Shown: positions 44,347 to 53,667, counted from the first letter of the stretch. The stretch is 64,000 bases of DNA from an uncultured Aquimarina sp. (GCA_947496705.1 CANMDW010000012.1:1-64000), one strand, 5' to 3'. Notes: generated by a model from the sequence alone, not told the origin. Numbers and translations: made by a program.

Positions 44347-44718
44347 TTAATAATTTGTTTCGATAACAGTAGTTTTTGCATCTCCCCAAAGCCCTTCGAT
44401 ATCATAGAATTCTCTTATGTGCTTCTGAAAAACATGCACCACTACATTTACATAATCAATTAATACCCATTCTGCATTTTCGCTACCCTCTACATGCCAG
44501 GGTTTGTCTTTAAGCTCTTTGCTTACTGTTTTTTGAATGGAATTTACAATTGCATTTACTTGAGTATTGGAAGTCCCGTTGCAGATTACAAAGTAGTTAC
44601 ATACTGTATTTTCGATATTTCTCAGATCTAAAATATTAATGTCATTACCTTTTACTTCTTCAATACCTTTTAATATTTGAGTGATTAATTGATCAGTACC
44701 GATTTCTTTTTTAGTCAT
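44347..44718 (-). CDS. rsfS: Ribosomal silencing factor RsfS
   Basis: The 123-residue Iojap/YbeB-family protein binds uL14 and blocks joining of ribosomal subunits in poor nutrients. The family core is intact: DINILDLRNIENTVCNYFVIC, given by its key D-x-R-x-x-x-x-x-x-x-D/N-Y-F-V-I-C pattern, then PWHVEGSENAEWVLIDY and VVHVFQKHIREFYDIEGLW. It is the first gene of rsfS-ftsH and is divergent from birA over 90 bp. Confidence 0.96.
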   Translation of the reverse strand: MTKKEIGTDQLITQILKGIEEVKGNDINILDLRNIENTVCNYFVICNGTSNTQVNAIVNSIQKTVSKELKDKPWHVEGSENAEWVLIDYVNVVVHVFQKHIREFYDIEGLWGDAKTTVIETNY

Positions 44719-44808
44719 GCATTTTTTTAATTTGTGTAAAGTTATTACTTTTTATCATTTTAATGTCTTTATTAGTAGGACATTTATGAAACTTTTACAC
44801 CTTCTGTT

Positions 44809-45540
44809 ATGCATATAATCAAAGTTGATGCCATTGACTCTACAAATACTTTTCTTAGAAATATGAATCGTGAAGAACAGCTGGTAGATCCTATTTGTGT
44901 AATGGCAAAAGAACAATTTGCAGGTAAGGGGCAGATGGGTGCAAACTGGCAAAGTAAACCTGGAGAAAACCTTACCTGCAGTGTGTTTATGCCTATTCAG
45001 CAATTGAAATTAACAGAACAATTTTATATTTCTATAGCAACATCTTTGGCCGTTTGTGATGCTTTAAGGGATCTTATGATAGCTAAATTATCGATAAAAT
45101 GGCCTAACGACATTCTGTCAGACCGACAAAAGTTATGTGGTATTTTAATAGAAAATGTGGTTAAGAATGGCAGATTAACCGGCGCCATTCTCGGAATAGG
45201 AATCAATGTAAATCAATTAAAATTTGATGATCTTCCTCAGGCGGGGTCTCTTAAACAAGTTTTGGGGCTTAATTTTGATATTGAAGAAATCTTAAATTCT
45301 CTATTAGCCAGCTTAGAAAGCAGGTTCTCTACTGTATGTGTTTCTAATTTTGGAAACTTAAAAAAGGAATATGAAGACTTGCTTTTTAGAAAAAATAAAC
45401 CCTCTACATTTTTGAATGCAAAGGGAGAGTCTTTTGCGGGAATTATTAAGACCATTACCGACGAAGGTAAACTCAAAGTGCTGTTGGAAGATGAGGTCAT
45501 TTCAGATTTTGATCTCAAAGAGATTAAGCTACTCTATTAG
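44809..45540 (+). CDS. birA: Biotin--[acetyl-CoA-carboxylase] ligase
   Basis: The 243-residue ligase activates biotin to biotinyl-AMP and attaches it to the carboxyl carrier protein. It has no N-terminal HTH domain, so it is a non-regulatory class I BirA. The biotinyl-AMP loop reads AGKGQMGANWQS where the usual form is GRGRRGR, and SIKWPNDILSDRQKLCGILIE, cited here as KWPNDI and KLCGILIE, is the ATP/biotin region. It is divergent from rsfS, an order conserved in Flavobacteriia. Confidence 0.94.
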   Translation: MHIIKVDAIDSTNTFLRNMNREEQLVDPICVMAKEQFAGKGQMGANWQSKPGENLTCSVFMPIQQLKLTEQFYISIATSLAVCDALRDLMIAKLSIKWPNDILSDRQKLCGILIENVVKNGRLTGAILGIGINVNQLKFDDLPQAGSLKQVLGLNFDIEEILNSLLASLESRFSTVCVSNFGNLKKEYEDLLFRKNKPSTFLNAKGESFAGIIKTITDEGKLKVLLEDEVISDFDLKEIKLLY

Positions 45541-45653
45541 TTAGCAAGTAATTAAATTCATTAGTATTAGAGTTTCCTGCATTCACTTATGTTGTCCCTG
45601 TTTTTTAGGTTCACATTATAGTTTATACTATTGTTTTTTAATTTACTCACAAA

Positions 45654-46046
45654 CTATAGTTTACCAATATTTTCACTCAGCGTATTGATAAAATTCTGGA
45701 TAGGATTTTTGATCATCATAGACATCATAGCATTAAACTCACCATCAAACGTGAGTTTTGTAGTGCTTTTACCATCTTGGGTACCGGCAATATCGGCTGT
45801 AAGCGTAAAAGGAAGTTTGTCACTTGCAGCCCCTAGCACTACTTGAGTAGGACTTGTACTTTCTTTTTGATCCAGCACCAATTCAGGCATACCTTTTAAC
45901 TGAAAAAGAAACCTGGAGTCATTTATCTTTTCAAATTTCTGTTTGCTTTCAGGCATCAATTGCTCAAAGTTTTCAACCTTGGTCAAAAATTCAAATACTT
46001 CTTCGGCAGTTTTATTTACAGTTACCGTAGGGCTTTCTAAGTTCAT
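45654..46046 (-). CDS. SRPBCC-fold protein
   Basis: The 130-residue protein matches the START/Bet v1-like SRPBCC pattern: VNKTAEEVFEFLTKVENFEQLMP at the start (key residues V-F-x-F-L-x-x-V-x-N-F), a central KGMPELVLDQK, and a C-terminal long helix (FNAMMSMMIKNPIQNFINTL). The fold makes a hydrophobic cavity for lipids or other ligands. The ligand is unknown. It follows pyrE by 15 bp on the same strand, so it is probably in the pyrE transcript. It is convergent with birA. Confidence 0.8.
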   Translation of the reverse strand: MNLESPTVTVNKTAEEVFEFLTKVENFEQLMPESKQKFEKINDSRFLFQLKGMPELVLDQKESTSPTQVVLGAASDKLPFTLTADIAGTQDGKSTTKLTFDGEFNAMMSMMIKNPIQNFINTLSENIGKL

Positions 46047-46061
46047 AGTATTATTTAATTG

Positions 46062-46703
46062 TTATATATTCCATTCTGCGGGATTGGTTCTCCAGCTTTG
46101 CAGTGTTTTTTTTTGTTCTTTTGTTATATAATTGTTATCTAATGCCTGCTCTAAAAGGTTCTCATAATTACTTAAAGTATGCAATGATAGTGCGGCTTTT
46201 TCAAAATTTTGTACAGCGATATCAAAGCCATAATTAAAGATGGCCACCATGCCTTTTACATTGGCATTGGCTTCTTTTAAGGCTTTTACAGCATTAAGGC
46301 TGCTTTTCCCGGTACTTATTAAATCCTCTACGACTACTACAGTCTTACCCGTTGGAATGATTCCTTCAATTTGATTCTTTCTACCATGCTTTTTTGCCTC
46401 GGGGCGTACATAAATAAAAGGAAGATTAAGTTGTTCGGCAACCAACATTCCTATTCCGATGGCACCAGTAGCAACACCAGCAATTATGTCGGGTTTGCCA
46501 TATTTTTCCTCGATGAATTTTGCAAGGTTTTCTCTTAAGTAATTGCGTATTAACGGATAAGAAAGGGTAATACGGTTATCACAATAGATAGGAGATTTCC
46601 ATCCCGATGCCCAGGTAAAAGGTTCTTGTGGTTGTAATTTAATTGCATTAATTTGCAGTAGTAATTCAGCAGTTTTTTTTGCTGTATCTTTATCAAAAAT
46701 CAT
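46062..46703 (-). CDS. pyrE: Orotate phosphoribosyltransferase
   Basis: The 213-residue enzyme converts orotate and PRPP to orotidine monophosphate. The PRPP-binding motif is TVVVVEDLISTGKSSL (about 118-133), the catalytic-loop Lys region RPEAKKHGRKNQIEG is intact, and PFTWASGWKSPIYCDNR holds the orotate-contact Lys and Tyr. The ATG is only 8 bp from the divergent Nudix ATG, so its promoter must lie inside the Nudix coding region or start close to leaderless. Confidence 0.96.
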   Translation of the reverse strand: MIFDKDTAKKTAELLLQINAIKLQPQEPFTWASGWKSPIYCDNRITLSYPLIRNYLRENLAKFIEEKYGKPDIIAGVATGAIGIGMLVAEQLNLPFIYVRPEAKKHGRKNQIEGIIPTGKTVVVVEDLISTGKSSLNAVKALKEANANVKGMVAIFNYGFDIAVQNFEKAALSLHTLSNYENLLEQALDNNYITKEQKKTLQSWRTNPAEWNI

Positions 46704-46711
46704 AGTTGCAA

Positions 46712-47320
46712 ATGTATAAAGTTTTTGTGAATAATACGCCTATTATTCTATCTACAAAAAAGTATATTGAAGGGTATGAAATGATCCCTATCAAAGAAGC
46801 CGACTTTCCAACAATTATAAGAGGTGTTTTAAGTAAAGAAGCTGCAAATGAAGAAGCAAAATATCATTTGTATCATAAAAAAGAAGATAAATTAATAGAT
46901 CATTTATATAAAAAGCTACCCGTGGTTACTGCAGGCGGAGGAAAAGTCTATAATGCCGATAAGGAAATTCTGTTTATTCGCCGTAATGGGAAGTGGGATT
47001 TGCCAAAGGGAAAGGTAGAAAAAAAAGAACATATGGAAACGGCAGCCATACGAGAAGTTGAAGAAGAAACAGGAGTTACGGGATTAGAAATCACCAAGTT
47101 TTTGTATAAAACTTTTCATGTATTTAAAAGGAATGGAGAGTTTAGACTCAAAGTTACCTATTGGTTTGAGATGAAGACAGCATATGATGGAGAATTATTG
47201 CCTCAGATAAATGAGGGAATTACCAAAGTGAAGTGGAAAAACAAGAAAAAAGCAAAAAAAGCACTAACCAATTCGTATGCAAATATCAAAAAGCTTTTTT
47301 CGCATGATTATTTGTCATAA
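46712..47320 (+). CDS. Nudix hydrolase
   Basis: The ATG at 46712 (MYKVFVNNTPIILST) is preferred over an upstream TTG and gives 202 residues. The Nudix box is complete: GKVEKKEHMETAAIREVEEE followed by TGV. Before it, WDLPKGK is a typical substrate-loop start. An N-terminal 60-residue part and a basic C-terminus (KWKNKKKAKKAL) are extra. Nudix enzymes cleave nucleoside diphosphates linked to another group; the actual substrate is unknown. It is divergent from pyrE with only 8 bp between the start codons, an order seen in other Flavobacteriaceae (from memory). Confidence 0.88.
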   Translation: MYKVFVNNTPIILSTKKYIEGYEMIPIKEADFPTIIRGVLSKEAANEEAKYHLYHKKEDKLIDHLYKKLPVVTAGGGKVYNADKEILFIRRNGKWDLPKGKVEKKEHMETAAIREVEEETGVTGLEITKFLYKTFHVFKRNGEFRLKVTYWFEMKTAYDGELLPQINEGITKVKWKNKKKAKKALTNSYANIKKLFSHDYLS

Positions 47321-47376
47321 TATTTCTTTCAACCAAAAATTCATATTGATGAAGTTATAAAAATTAAACAGAGTAT

Positions 47377-48294
47377 ATGCATTCGGTATTGATCAATAGA
47401 GTGAATAAAGTTATCGATTATATTGAGCAATATCTATCTGAAGAACATCAGCTTAAAGAGCTTGCTCAGCTTGCTAATCTTTCAAAATTTCATTTTCATA
47501 GAACATTTAAAATCATTACCAAAGAAACGCCGAATGAGTATATAACTCGGAAACGTATTGAAAAAATAGCTTCACAATTGATTTATGGTACAGATAAAAC
47601 AATTTCAGATTTAAGTTATGAATACGGTTTTGAAAACCTATCCTCATTTTCAAGAACATTCAAAAAATTTTATGGTTTCAGTGCTTCTCAGTTAAAAAGA
47701 AAAACAATTGATTCTTTAGATAGAGATAAATTGAATAATAGCAAGATTGGTAAAACATTGAATGTATACGAAGACTACATTTGTAATGCTTCAAAAATCA
47801 AGAATTGGATGTCTAAACATTCTGATATTAGGATACAACATTTACCCGAAATAAAATTGGCTTATGTGAGACATTGGGGAAGTCCATATACTATTCATGA
47901 AGCGTTTGATATCTTATCAAAAAGGTGTGATTTTGATAAGAATTCAGAAATAAGAAAAAAACATTTTATAACATTATTTCATGATAATCCATCTTTGACT
48001 ATTGATTGTAAAATGCAGCAAAGTGCTGGAATTGAGGTAAATGAAATGCTGTTTAAAAATAAAAATGAAGTGTCTATATTAACTATTCCATCTCAAAAAT
48101 ATGTTGTGGGCAAGTATGAATTATTAAGTCATGAATTTGAGCTCGCTTGGAATAGTTTAATAGTATGGTTAAATGAAAGGAATATACAAGTTACAAATGG
48201 ATATCGATTTGAAAAATTTTTGAATGATAGTATTGTAAATAAAGAATCGTCAACTTATAAAGTAGAAATAGCAATACCTATTAAAATAGCTTAA
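47377..48294 (+). CDS. AraC-family regulator with GyrI-like ligand domain
   Basis: The 305-residue regulator has an N-terminal AraC/XylS double helix-turn-helix (about 8-105: LKELAQLANLSKFHFHRTFK and ISDLSYEYGFENLSSFSRTF, ending FSASQL) and a C-terminal GyrI-like effector-binding domain (about 150-305: LPEIKLAYVRHWGSPYTI and on). This order matches Rob/SoxS-type regulators such as Rob and many drug-responsive activators. The SRPBCC gene begins 4 bp after it, so that is the likely partner and perhaps its direct target. Confidence 0.92.
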   Translation: MHSVLINRVNKVIDYIEQYLSEEHQLKELAQLANLSKFHFHRTFKIITKETPNEYITRKRIEKIASQLIYGTDKTISDLSYEYGFENLSSFSRTFKKFYGFSASQLKRKTIDSLDRDKLNNSKIGKTLNVYEDYICNASKIKNWMSKHSDIRIQHLPEIKLAYVRHWGSPYTIHEAFDILSKRCDFDKNSEIRKKHFITLFHDNPSLTIDCKMQQSAGIEVNEMLFKNKNEVSILTIPSQKYVVGKYELLSHEFELAWNSLIVWLNERNIQVTNGYRFEKFLNDSIVNKESSTYKVEIAIPIKIA

Positions 48295-48298
48295 CATT

Positions 48299-48739
48299 AT
48301 GGAAATCAATCAATCAATACAAATAGACTGCGAACCGGCAGAATTATGGTTATGGCTTACAGAGTTTGAAAGATTAAAGAAATGGAATTGTACATTAATA
48401 AAAGAGGAACATATTTCTTCTGGGGAGGTGAAAAATGGTTATGTAACCAAAGTATTGATTAAAGAAGGAAGGAAAGATATTTGGTATGAAAATGAAATTC
48501 AGGATTATGAACCCAATAAATATCTTGGGATTATATTAAAAGGTGGAAATTTAGGAAAAAGCCCCATGGCAGTAACCTATGATATAGCAAAACAAAATGG
48601 CTTTGTTGAACTACATTATAAAAGCACATGGCAGCCTAAAGAATTATTTTTAAGAATATTTAAGCCTATGATTAAAAAAGTAGCGACTAAGAATGCAAAA
48701 AATGTCCTTTCTGAATTAAAAAAACAAATAGAGAGTTGA
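48299..48739 (+). CDS. SRPBCC-fold protein in operon with the AraC/GyrI regulator
   Basis: The 146-residue protein has the SRPBCC pattern IDCEPAELWLWLTEFERLKKW near the start (key residues L-W-x-x-L-x-D/E-F-x-x-x-K-K-W), a beta-sheet core with ITDYEPNKYLGI-like QDYEPNKYLGIILKG, and a basic C-terminal helix. It probably binds a hydrophobic small molecule. It lies 4 bp after the regulator gene, so both are made together; a ligand common to both is a reasonable inference. Confidence 0.82.
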   Translation: MEINQSIQIDCEPAELWLWLTEFERLKKWNCTLIKEEHISSGEVKNGYVTKVLIKEGRKDIWYENEIQDYEPNKYLGIILKGGNLGKSPMAVTYDIAKQNGFVELHYKSTWQPKELFLRIFKPMIKKVATKNAKNVLSELKKQIES

Positions 48740-48747
48740 AAAAGCGG

Positions 48748-50496
48748 TTATTTTTTCTTCAAAACCCGATACACAGGATACCGCATATGAGCTTTCTCAT
48801 AATGATCAGATTGTTTATGGATCCAATCTAATTGTGCATACCAATTACTTGCAAAAGTGGTGTCTTTTTTCTTTTTTAGAAATTTAATTCGTAATTCTTC
48901 ATTCTTAATTAATAATTCGCTTGCTTTATCTTCCCAAACATAAGGAGAAAACCCTTCTTTTTGCTGTACAACCGTATCAAAAAAGTTCCAGTTAAAAAAC
49001 GAATCCAGAGCTTCGGGCTCCAGGGTTTCCATAAGATATCTGAAAGCTCTCTGATTACTCTCTACAATGATATCCCCTTTTCTGAGGGTTATAGATTCTT
49101 TACTTTTTTCTACCGAAGTTTTATAATGAAGATAGTGGCCTTCAAAAGGAGTTTTTGAGGTTTTGTAGTCCTTGATGTGATATACTTCTACAGTCATGGT
49201 AGTATCTTTCTCTAAAGATTTATATACTACCTGATTCAATTTCAATACATCAATCACGTTCCACCATCCTTGTGGTACCACATAGGCTTTAGGGATTTCA
49301 ATTTCTGTAGCAGGGATAAAATAATTTTGATACTTGATTTCTTTAGAATAAGGTTTGTTCTGAAAATATTTTAATCGCTTTGCTCCTGTAAGTTCACTAT
49401 CAATAAACGCTCCTTCATATCCTTTGAAATTAAACTTAGTTACTTGCGATGTGTCAATTCTCCAGTTAACCGGATAGGTTTTCTGTTTCGGTAAACTAGA
49501 AAAAGCTTTTTCTCTTAATGATTGTATTTTCTCCCCATCTTTTTCAGTAATTTCTATCATGGATTTCATCAGTTCATAGGTTCCCTCAACTCTAAGTTTA
49601 TAAGGTTTTAACATATGAGTTTCTACCATCATGCCTAAGGTGTTCCATAACGTGGTATATCCTGTCGAGTATCTAGGTGAATCCATAAACTGTGTCCAGC
49701 CTTTGTCTGGGGTTGTTCCCCAAACATTTACATATGGAGTGATATCCCAGTTTTTTTCTTTCAGTAAAGCTTCCAGCTGTGGATGCATTTCGTTATTTAG
49801 GTAATTTCCTAATGCACCACCCAATTTATTGTGTTGTGTAAAAAGATGTGTCAACGTATATTGATAATCGGCACCATTACTCACATGATTATCGATAAAA
49901 ACATCGGGTTGTACCAAATGAAAGGTTTCAGCAAAAGTCCGGGCATTTCTGGTATCATTCTTTATAAAATCCCGGTTTAGGTCATAATTACGGGCATTTC
50001 CTCTAAAACCATATGCTGCTGGACCATTTTGATTGGTTCTTGTTCCTGAGTTTCGATTGAGGGCACCACCAATATTGTATACGGGAATAGTTACTAAAAC
50101 AGTACTCTCTGGAGCTGTTATTGTACCCTGAGCAATGTCCCGAAATAACAACATCGTAGCATCAATACCATCACTCTCACCAGGATGAATACCATTGTTG
50201 ATCATTAAAATTCGTTTAGTTTTTCTAATTTCTTCAAAATCAAATGTTGCATCAGGATTTAAAGTAATGATATGTAAAGGGAAACCGCTGTCTGTCATTC
50301 CTATTTCCTGGATAGTGATTTCTGGATAGACTTTTGCCAGATTTTGATAATATGTAATGACTTCAGAATATTTTGGAGTTTCGGTTCCGTTACTTTTTTC
50401 AAAAGATGTGGTGAAATCAAAGTTTTTAGTGATTTGCTTTTCAGAAAAAGTACAGGAAATAATAATAAGGCAGAGAAGCAATAGAATATTTTTCAT
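48748..50496 (-). CDS. M14-family zinc carboxypeptidase, lipoprotein
   Basis: The 582-residue peptidase has a lipobox-like start (LIIISC, Cys15). The M14 catalytic domain fills about 40-310. Zinc ligands are His104 and Glu107 in NNGIHPGESDG and His204 in VFIDNHVSNG. A long C-terminal part (about 330-582) is beta-rich and lacks a known name. It would trim peptides at the envelope. It is convergent with the SRPBCC gene (8 bp between stops) and divergent from the SulP gene. Confidence 0.9.
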   Translation of the reverse strand: MKNILLLLCLIIISCTFSEKQITKNFDFTTSFEKSNGTETPKYSEVITYYQNLAKVYPEITIQEIGMTDSGFPLHIITLNPDATFDFEEIRKTKRILMINNGIHPGESDGIDATMLLFRDIAQGTITAPESTVLVTIPVYNIGGALNRNSGTRTNQNGPAAYGFRGNARNYDLNRDFIKNDTRNARTFAETFHLVQPDVFIDNHVSNGADYQYTLTHLFTQHNKLGGALGNYLNNEMHPQLEALLKEKNWDITPYVNVWGTTPDKGWTQFMDSPRYSTGYTTLWNTLGMMVETHMLKPYKLRVEGTYELMKSMIEITEKDGEKIQSLREKAFSSLPKQKTYPVNWRIDTSQVTKFNFKGYEGAFIDSELTGAKRLKYFQNKPYSKEIKYQNYFIPATEIEIPKAYVVPQGWWNVIDVLKLNQVVYKSLEKDTTMTVEVYHIKDYKTSKTPFEGHYLHYKTSVEKSKESITLRKGDIIVESNQRAFRYLMETLEPEALDSFFNWNFFDTVVQQKEGFSPYVWEDKASELLIKNEELRIKFLKKKKDTTFASNWYAQLDWIHKQSDHYEKAHMRYPVYRVLKKK

Positions 50497-50637
50497 ATAT
50501 AAATGTGTGAGGGATAAATATAATAAGATTTTGATTGATTGAGTTCAACTCGAAAAGTTACATGTTAAGGTTTGATTTTAGAAAGAAAACTACAACGTTT
50601 TAGTTCAAATTAGTATTCAGATACCTGGTTATTTTAC

Positions 50638-50667
50638 TTGTTCAGCTACAAAATAAACGTATTTTTG
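50638..50667 (+). promoter_or_regulatory. SulP gene promoter
   Basis: TTG at 50638-50640 and TATTTTTG at 50660-50667, 19 bp apart, form a good Bacteroidota promoter; the ATG is 20 bp after the -7 box, so the leader is very short. Confidence 0.6.
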
Positions 50668-50687
50668 CCCCCTCAAATACCACAACT

Positions 50688-52529
50688 ATGACAGAGTTTG
50701 TAAGAAAAAGAGTGGCCAATGCCAAAAATGACATTTTATCTGGGTTAACAGTAGCCTTAGCTTTGGTGCCCGAAGCTGTTGCTTTTGCTTTTGTGGCCGG
50801 TGTAGATCCGTTGGTAGGATTATATGCTGCTTTTATGATAGGATTAATAACCGCTGTTTTTGGTGGCCGACCAGGGATGATCTCTGGTGCTACCGGTGCT
50901 TTAGCAGTTGTAATGGTAAGCCTGGTTGCTGAAGGAAATGCCATGGGAGCTCCGGGGGAAGAACTCGGGCTGTATTACCTTTTTGCAACCGTGATTCTTA
51001 TGGGAGTTATCCAAATGCTCGCCGGTGTCTTCAAATTGGGTAAGTTTGTACGTTTGATTCCGCACCCGGTGATGATGGGATTTGTGAATGGCCTGGCTAT
51101 TGTGATTTTTCTTTCTCAGTTAGGAATGTTTAAAGAAGGAAAAAAAGATGTGTTTGGAAATGATAAATACGCGACTGAATCCCTGGAGAAAAAATTTGAA
51201 ATTAGAGCCGATAATAAAGTATATGATATAGCCACGGGTCAGGCTTTGTTCACTTTTGATAGTAATCGCCTGGAGGATATTAATTCTAATGAAGGCAAGT
51301 ATATTATATACGAAGGACAGGTATTTGATTTAACTACCAAAGAAGCTATATTTAACTTTGAGGATAATGCGATTTACAGCATTCACAAGAAAGGTAAAGT
51401 GAAAACCTGGATTGCTACAAACCAACTGCTACTTATGTTTGGATTAGTATTGCTTACGATGTTGATCATGTGGGGATTGCCAAAATTAACGACCAAGCTT
51501 CCTGAAGCCCTACTGGCGATTGTAGTGGTTTCGGCAATTGTAATTTTAGGAAAACTGGATGTGGCTACCGTAGGTAGTTTTATTAAAGACGGTGGGGGGG
51601 AAGGCTTAAAAGGAGGATTGCCACAGTTTCAACTTGATATATTTAGTAAAGTTCCTATGACCTGGGAAACTTTACGTTTTATTGGGCCATATGCATTAAT
51701 ACTTGCTGCTATTGGATTAATTGAATCCCTAATGACATTAAACCTTATTGATGAATTAACCGAAACACGCGGAAATTCAAACAGAGAATGTTTGGCGCAG
51801 GGAGGCGCAAATATTGTCACAGGTTTATTTGGAGGAATGGGAGGTTGTGCAATGATCGGACAATCCATCATCAATATTAAAGGGGGTGGTCGCACCAGAC
51901 TTTCTGGTATTGTAGCTGCCGTAACTTTGTTGATGTTTATTCTGTTTGCTTCGGGGTTGATTGAGCAAGTCCCTATTGCAGCTTTGGTAGGGGTGATGTT
52001 TATGGTAGTGATTGGTACCTTTGCCTGGTCGAGTTTTAGAATTCTGAATAAAATTCCAGTGGCAGATGCTATCGTTTTGATTTCGGTATCTGCATTAACC
52101 GTTGTTTTTGACCTTGCGATAGCTGTAATTGCCGGAGTGATCATGTCTGCTTTGGTATTTGCATGGGAAAATGCCAGAAGAATTCGTGCCAGAAAGCATG
52201 TGCGTGAAGACGGCACCAAAGTGTATGAGATCTGGGGACCGCTTTTCTTCGGGAGCATTCAAGCATTTAACAGTAAATTTGATGTAGCCAATGATCCTTC
52301 AACTGTAGAGATCGATTTTATAGAATCCCGGGTGAGTGATCATTCTGCATTAGAAGCGATCTTTACCCTGGTGGGTAAATACGAAGAAGCAGGAAAAAAG
52401 GTGAAAATAAAACACCTTAGCGAAGAATGCCAGGCATTGATGATCAAGGCTTCTCCCAGACTAGCAAGTGTCATAGAACACGATATCGATGATCCGAGAT
52501 ATCACGTAATGGCCAATGTAATGGAATAA
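50688..52529 (+). CDS. SulP-family anion transporter with an unusual hydrophilic insertion
   Basis: The 613-residue transporter has a polytopic domain (LVPEAVAFAFVAGVDPLVGLYAAF is the signature, given here in part: PEAVAFAFVAG and GLYAAF) and a C-terminal STAS domain (about 495-605: GPLFFGSIQAF, IDFIESRVSDHSALEAI). The motif ETRGNSNRECLAQGGANI and GGMGGCAMIGQSIIN fit bicarbonate or sulfate transporters of the SulP type. Between spans, residues about 149-239 are a hydrophilic insertion that usual members lack; it includes two similar 22-residue units (KVYDIATGQALFTF at 177 and QVFDLTTKEAIFNF at 211). A promoter lies just upstream. The ion carried is unknown. Confidence 0.93.
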   Translation: MTEFVRKRVANAKNDILSGLTVALALVPEAVAFAFVAGVDPLVGLYAAFMIGLITAVFGGRPGMISGATGALAVVMVSLVAEGNAMGAPGEELGLYYLFATVILMGVIQMLAGVFKLGKFVRLIPHPVMMGFVNGLAIVIFLSQLGMFKEGKKDVFGNDKYATESLEKKFEIRADNKVYDIATGQALFTFDSNRLEDINSNEGKYIIYEGQVFDLTTKEAIFNFEDNAIYSIHKKGKVKTWIATNQLLLMFGLVLLTMLIMWGLPKLTTKLPEALLAIVVVSAIVILGKLDVATVGSFIKDGGGEGLKGGLPQFQLDIFSKVPMTWETLRFIGPYALILAAIGLIESLMTLNLIDELTETRGNSNRECLAQGGANIVTGLFGGMGGCAMIGQSIINIKGGGRTRLSGIVAAVTLLMFILFASGLIEQVPIAALVGVMFMVVIGTFAWSSFRILNKIPVADAIVLISVSALTVVFDLAIAVIAGVIMSALVFAWENARRIRARKHVREDGTKVYEIWGPLFFGSIQAFNSKFDVANDPSTVEIDFIESRVSDHSALEAIFTLVGKYEEAGKKVKIKHLSEECQALMIKASPRLASVIEHDIDDPRYHVMANVME

Positions 52530-52615
52530 TGATGATTTCAGGACTACATATTCAAAATTAATAGCTAAATTAAGTACTATTCTGAATGCTGAATTTTCAT
52601 TATTAAAAGAATATT

Positions 52616-52840
52616 ATGTCTTCTTTATTTATAATACATCAGGGTTTTTTAAAGGATATAGAAATATATATATTCTACAATCTTTTGGTCATTTTTATGA
52701 TACCCCCAGTGCTGCTTACTATTGCCAGCTATTTTGTTATTAGAAATAAAAAATACAAAACCACTAAGATCATGATTGCACTTATCGGGGTGTATTTGAT
52801 CGTTGGTTTGACCATATTTGGAGTATATATATATAATTAA
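52616..52840 (+). CDS. Small two-span membrane protein, hypothetical
   Basis: The 74-residue protein has two hydrophobic spans (IFYNLLVIFMIPPVLLTIAS and IMIALIGVYLIVGLTIFGVY) joined by a short basic loop (RNKKYKTTK), which by the positive-inside rule should be cytoplasmic. It follows the SulP gene by 86 bp on the same strand and could be in its transcript. I do not recognise the family. Confidence 0.55.
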   Translation: MSSLFIIHQGFLKDIEIYIFYNLLVIFMIPPVLLTIASYFVIRNKKYKTTKIMIALIGVYLIVGLTIFGVYIYN

Positions 52841-52845
52841 TATTG

Positions 52846-53667
52846 TTACACTCGCCGCAATATATACATATGTTCGTTAAGTATATGTGTTTTATCTTCT
52901 ATGATTGAGTCTGGAGCATAGATTTTTGATAATTCAAATTCATCGGTATGATGTTTTAATTGATATCCATCTATGTTTTCATAAAAGGAATGAGGTGTGG
53001 TTTGATGCATAAAAGAATCGTTGGTGTCGTTATGGCTATCAAAATAGTACAGCAACCGTTTGTACACCTTGGTATTTTCTATTTCCGGGATATAGGAGAC
53101 GCTGCCTACCAAATCTCTGCTATTTTGTAAATTTTTAAAAACCCGAAATAATTTGTGAGTGGTATGTTGATCTAGAAAGAACAACACTCCTTCAAGAACT
53201 ATAAAAGTTGGTTTTTTTTTGATCAAAGGAGTTAACATAACAACAATTTCCTCTTCGGAAAGATTGGTGAAATTAACCGCTGCATATTGAATGTCGCGTT
53301 TGGGCAATTTACCTGTTGCTGTCCAGGAATCTATCCTTTCTTTTTTATAAGTGATAATATCTTTTTTGTCAATTTCGATAGTTGAAACATTCTTATTCAT
53401 TAAAAATTGATACATGCTGAAGCCTGCTCCGAAATTGATTAGCGTTCCACCATTATGTGCTTCAAAAAAAGAGTTCATCTCTTCATAGAAGAAACGATTC
53501 CTAATGCTATGCAAAACAGCTTCATATTCAGATACATTTTTAAGAATATCAGGAATCAAAGCATCTGTGGCAGGATTGTTCCACAATTTGGCATAAGGAT
53601 CTTTGCTGATACCCTCATGATAAGAGCGATAGGTCGATATAACAAAAGCAGTTTCTTGAATTTGCAT
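52846..53667 (-). CDS. Leucine carboxyl methyltransferase-like O-methyltransferase
   Basis: The 273-residue SAM-dependent methyltransferase is of the PPM1/LCM (PF04072) type. Typical features are the RNRFFYEEM start region, TLINFGAGFSMYQFLM (SAM motif I), EIDKKDIITYKKERI and the post-motif block PTFIVLEGVLFFLDQ. Relatives methylate a C-terminal Leu of protein phosphatase 2A in eukaryotes, and small molecules or polyketides in bacteria. The substrate here is unknown. It is convergent with the 52616 gene. Confidence 0.85.
   Translation of the reverse strand: MQIQETAFVISTYRSYHEGISKDPYAKLWNNPATDALIPDILKNVSEYEAVLHSIRNRFFYEEMNSFFEAHNGGTLINFGAGFSMYQFLMNKNVSTIEIDKKDIITYKKERIDSWTATGKLPKRDIQYAAVNFTNLSEEEIVVMLTPLIKKKPTFIVLEGVLFFLDQHTTHKLFRVFKNLQNSRDLVGSVSYIPEIENTKVYKRLLYYFDSHNDTNDSFMHQTTPHSFYENIDGYQLKHHTDEFELSKIYAPDSIIEDKTHILNEHMYILRRV

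Noticed and set aside
52846..53667. Polyketide-type biosynthetic cluster around the LCM-like methyltransferase
   Set aside because: No synthase, carrier protein or other tailoring gene is nearby; it is an isolated gene.
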